Translations under genes and position numbers: made by a program
Notes under the pieces: generated by a model
The model's database searches: none
The model's input: the letters and a program-made list of their open reading frames with translations, nothing else
Told to the model about the DNA's origin: nothing
Assembly (NCBI GenBank): GCA_910584235.1
Contig: CAJTZD010000079.1
Location: forward strand, 1-14,950
DNA from: an uncultured Acetatifactor sp.
Lineage (GTDB): Bacteria; Bacillota; Clostridia; Lachnospirales; Lachnospiraceae
Length of the DNA stretch: 14,950 nt
Direction: 5' to 3'
Part shown: one piece after another, positions 14,008-14,950 of the stretch
Layout of the letters: every line of letters begins with the position of its first letter
Numbering within the stretch: position 1 is the first letter of the stretch

Positions 14008-14021
14008 TGTAAGCGCTTACA
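14008..14021. promoter_or_regulatory. cre-type (CcpA or LacI-family) operator of uxuA
   Basis: TGTAAGCGCTTACA is a perfect 14-bp palindrome with the central CG step, identical in form to the optimal catabolite-responsive element bound by CcpA and close relatives in the LacI family. It lies about 7 bases downstream of the -10, covering the transcription start, a position that blocks initiation. A local sugar-acid regulator of the LacI family could use the same sequence. No such regulator is in the window. Confidence 0.8.
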
Positions 14022-14027
14022 ATTCTT

Positions 14028-14056
14028 ATTTTAAACCCATTTTCAGGATTTTGCAA
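14028..14056 (-). promoter_or_regulatory. uxuA promoter
   Basis: TTGCAA (14051-14056), exactly 17 bases, then TAAAAT (14028-14033) on the minus strand. The predicted start falls at the edge of the 14-bp operator. It lies about 45 bases after the GH3 stop, so uxuA has its own promoter even if some transcripts also come through from GH3. Confidence 0.75.
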
Positions 14057-14101
14057 CCATTCTGTGTCTCAATTTTCACCCCGGTCTCGGGATCGCCGCC
14101 T

Positions 14102-14950
14102 TTATAGCCTGGTGTCCCACACGCCGCAGAACGAGTCCACCGGATCCTGGCCTGTGAAAGCATCCGAGCCTGCCGTCAGCTTCTCCACCAGCGCATCAAA
14201 GGTACTGTCCAGCACGTCGTAGGTATTGATATAGGTCCGGGCCTGCGGAATATCCGCCAGCACGAAAGGCTGCTTGGTTCCGATGACGATGACCGGAAGC
14301 TCGTGCACATACCAGGGAATCTCCCCGCCGCCCTTTGTCATGCCGAAAGCGGGCCTTGCCACAGGCTGGAAGCCTCCCGGAATGTCCACCAGGGTGATAA
14401 TCAGATCCTGCTTGGCCACGAAATCCTTTATGGCATCCTTTCCCGCAAAGTAAAGATTGATGTCCGGCTTGCCGCCCTCCTCCATCTGCTTCATAATCTT
14501 CTGGATGGGACTCTCATAGATAAATACCTCAAAGCCTTTGGCCTCCAGTCTGTCTTTCAGCTTCCGGGCAGGGGAAACCTTGTTTTTGCCCATAAGGGCT
14601 CCCAGGCCGGGGGCCTCTAAACCCTTCACATAGACAATCATAATGCGCTTATACTTCTCCGGTGTCAAGGGCAGTACGTCCTTATCTTTATATTTCACTA
14701 AAGTGACAGACTTGTCAGAAATCTCTTTCTGCATGGCCTTGTGCGCGTCACAGCCCACAATCTCATGCACCTGAGCTTTCGGTGGAACCAGATCCGTCTT
14801 TGCCTTTTTGTGCAGTCCCATATGGGCTTTCAAAGCCAATATGCGGTGCAGCGCATCATTTAAACGCTCCTCGGTGATCCTGCCGTCCAGGTAGCCCTGC
14901 TTCATGGCCTCAAAGTCCTCGTCCATGTCGTTGAAGAACAGGAACATGTC
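14102..14950 (-). CDS. Glycoside hydrolase family 3 enzyme, C-terminal part (gene continues beyond the window)
   Basis: About 283 residues are visible and the frame is open at the right edge, so the 5' end is outside. The start of the visible part (DMFLFFNDMDEDF, then YLDGRITEERLNDALHRILALKAHMGL) is the end of a GH3 (beta/alpha)8 domain of the hexosaminidase/NagZ-like or beta-glucosidase-like type. The rest is the alpha/beta sandwich C-terminal domain, including SDKSVTLVKYKDKDVLPL, a fragmented Rossmann-like core and LPVIVIGTKQPFVLADIP. The nucleophile Asp lies upstream, outside the window. The substrate cannot be read from this part. Adjacency to uxuA-uxuB suggests hydrolysis of a glycan or glucuronoside whose products enter that pathway. 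A weak CCCG/CGGG hairpin follows the stop without a U-run. Confidence 0.88.
   Translation of the reverse strand, partial: DMFLFFNDMDEDFEAMKQGYLDGRITEERLNDALHRILALKAHMGLHKKAKTDLVPPKAQVHEIVGCDAHKAMQKEISDKSVTLVKYKDKDVLPLTPEKYKRIMIVYVKGLEAPGLGALMGKNKVSPARKLKDRLEAKGFEVFIYESPIQKIMKQMEEGGKPDINLYFAGKDAIKDFVAKQDLIITLVDIPGGFQPVARPAFGMTKGGGEIPWYVHELPVIVIGTKQPFVLADIPQARTYINTYDVLDSTFDALVEKLTAGSDAFTGQDPVDSFCGVWDTRL

Noticed and set aside
12747..14012. Plus-strand 421-codon open frame opposite uxuA
   Set aside because: It mirrors the uxuA coding strand almost exactly; uxuA has clear family motifs, a ribosome binding site and a promoter, while this frame has none.
14073..14090. Possible terminator after the GH3 gene (CCCG/CGGG hairpin)
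   Set aside because: The stem is only 4-6 pairs and is followed by GAAAATTG rather than a U-run.

Overview
The window looks like chromosome of an anaerobic, gut-type Firmicute of the Lachnospiraceae (class Clostridia). The reasons are strong GGAGG-type ribosome binding sites, sigma-A-like promoters in AT-rich gaps, a DUF5688-type protein, a clostridial yqeG-aroE-aroKQ-efp cluster, and a GH3/uxuA/uxuB sugar-acid block. Nearly all genes are on the minus strand; the one clear plus-strand gene is an ogt-type methyltransferase. Assignments were made by reading motifs, without database searches.

Layout from the left. Positions 1-3430 hold a terminator hairpin, NADP-type glutamate dehydrogenase (gdhA) with its own promoter and a leader hairpin, a small conserved-looking hypothetical protein, a terminator, and a single-pass membrane protein with two C-terminal SH3-like domains. 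Positions 3550-3705 hold a tRNA-Arg(CCG) gene with a good promoter, and the tRNA is enclosed by an 18-base leader/trailer inverted repeat. Positions 3725-7940 hold a DUF5688-like protein, elongation factor P (efp), and a yqeG-aroE-aroKQ operon with a promoter at the yqeG end and an AU-rich terminator after aroKQ. The last gene is a fusion of shikimate kinase and type II dehydroquinase. Its junction retains what looks like a ribosome binding site and start codon. The operon supplies three shikimate-pathway activities.

Positions 8088-10136 hold ogt (plus strand), convergent with an unusual three-part protein: XRE helix-turn-helix, RlmA-like zinc ribbon and SAM-dependent methyltransferase. Its promoter -10 lies inside overlapping palindromes, which suggests self-regulation. 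Positions 10140-11040 form a decayed zone. It has a possible scrap of an ATP-binding-protein C-terminus, a terminator, and a TM-helix (MscS-associated) protein gene that is both 5'-truncated and frameshifted. Its homology begins exactly at the stop codon of uxuB.

Positions 11036-14950 form a hexuronate catabolism block: a GH3 glycosidase running off the window edge, mannonate dehydratase (uxuA) and fructuronate reductase/mannitol dehydrogenase family (uxuB). A consensus promoter precedes uxuA, with a perfect 14-bp CcpA/LacI-type operator just downstream of the -10. This fits glycan hydrolysis followed by conversion of fructuronate to mannonate and then 2-keto-3-deoxygluconate, under catabolite or LacI-family control.

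I found no phage, CRISPR, intact insertion sequence or obvious new defence system. The items most worth a second look are the tRNA leader/trailer helix, the HTH-zinc ribbon-methyltransferase fusion with its apparent operator, the possible two-product aroKQ gene and the broken TM-helix gene.
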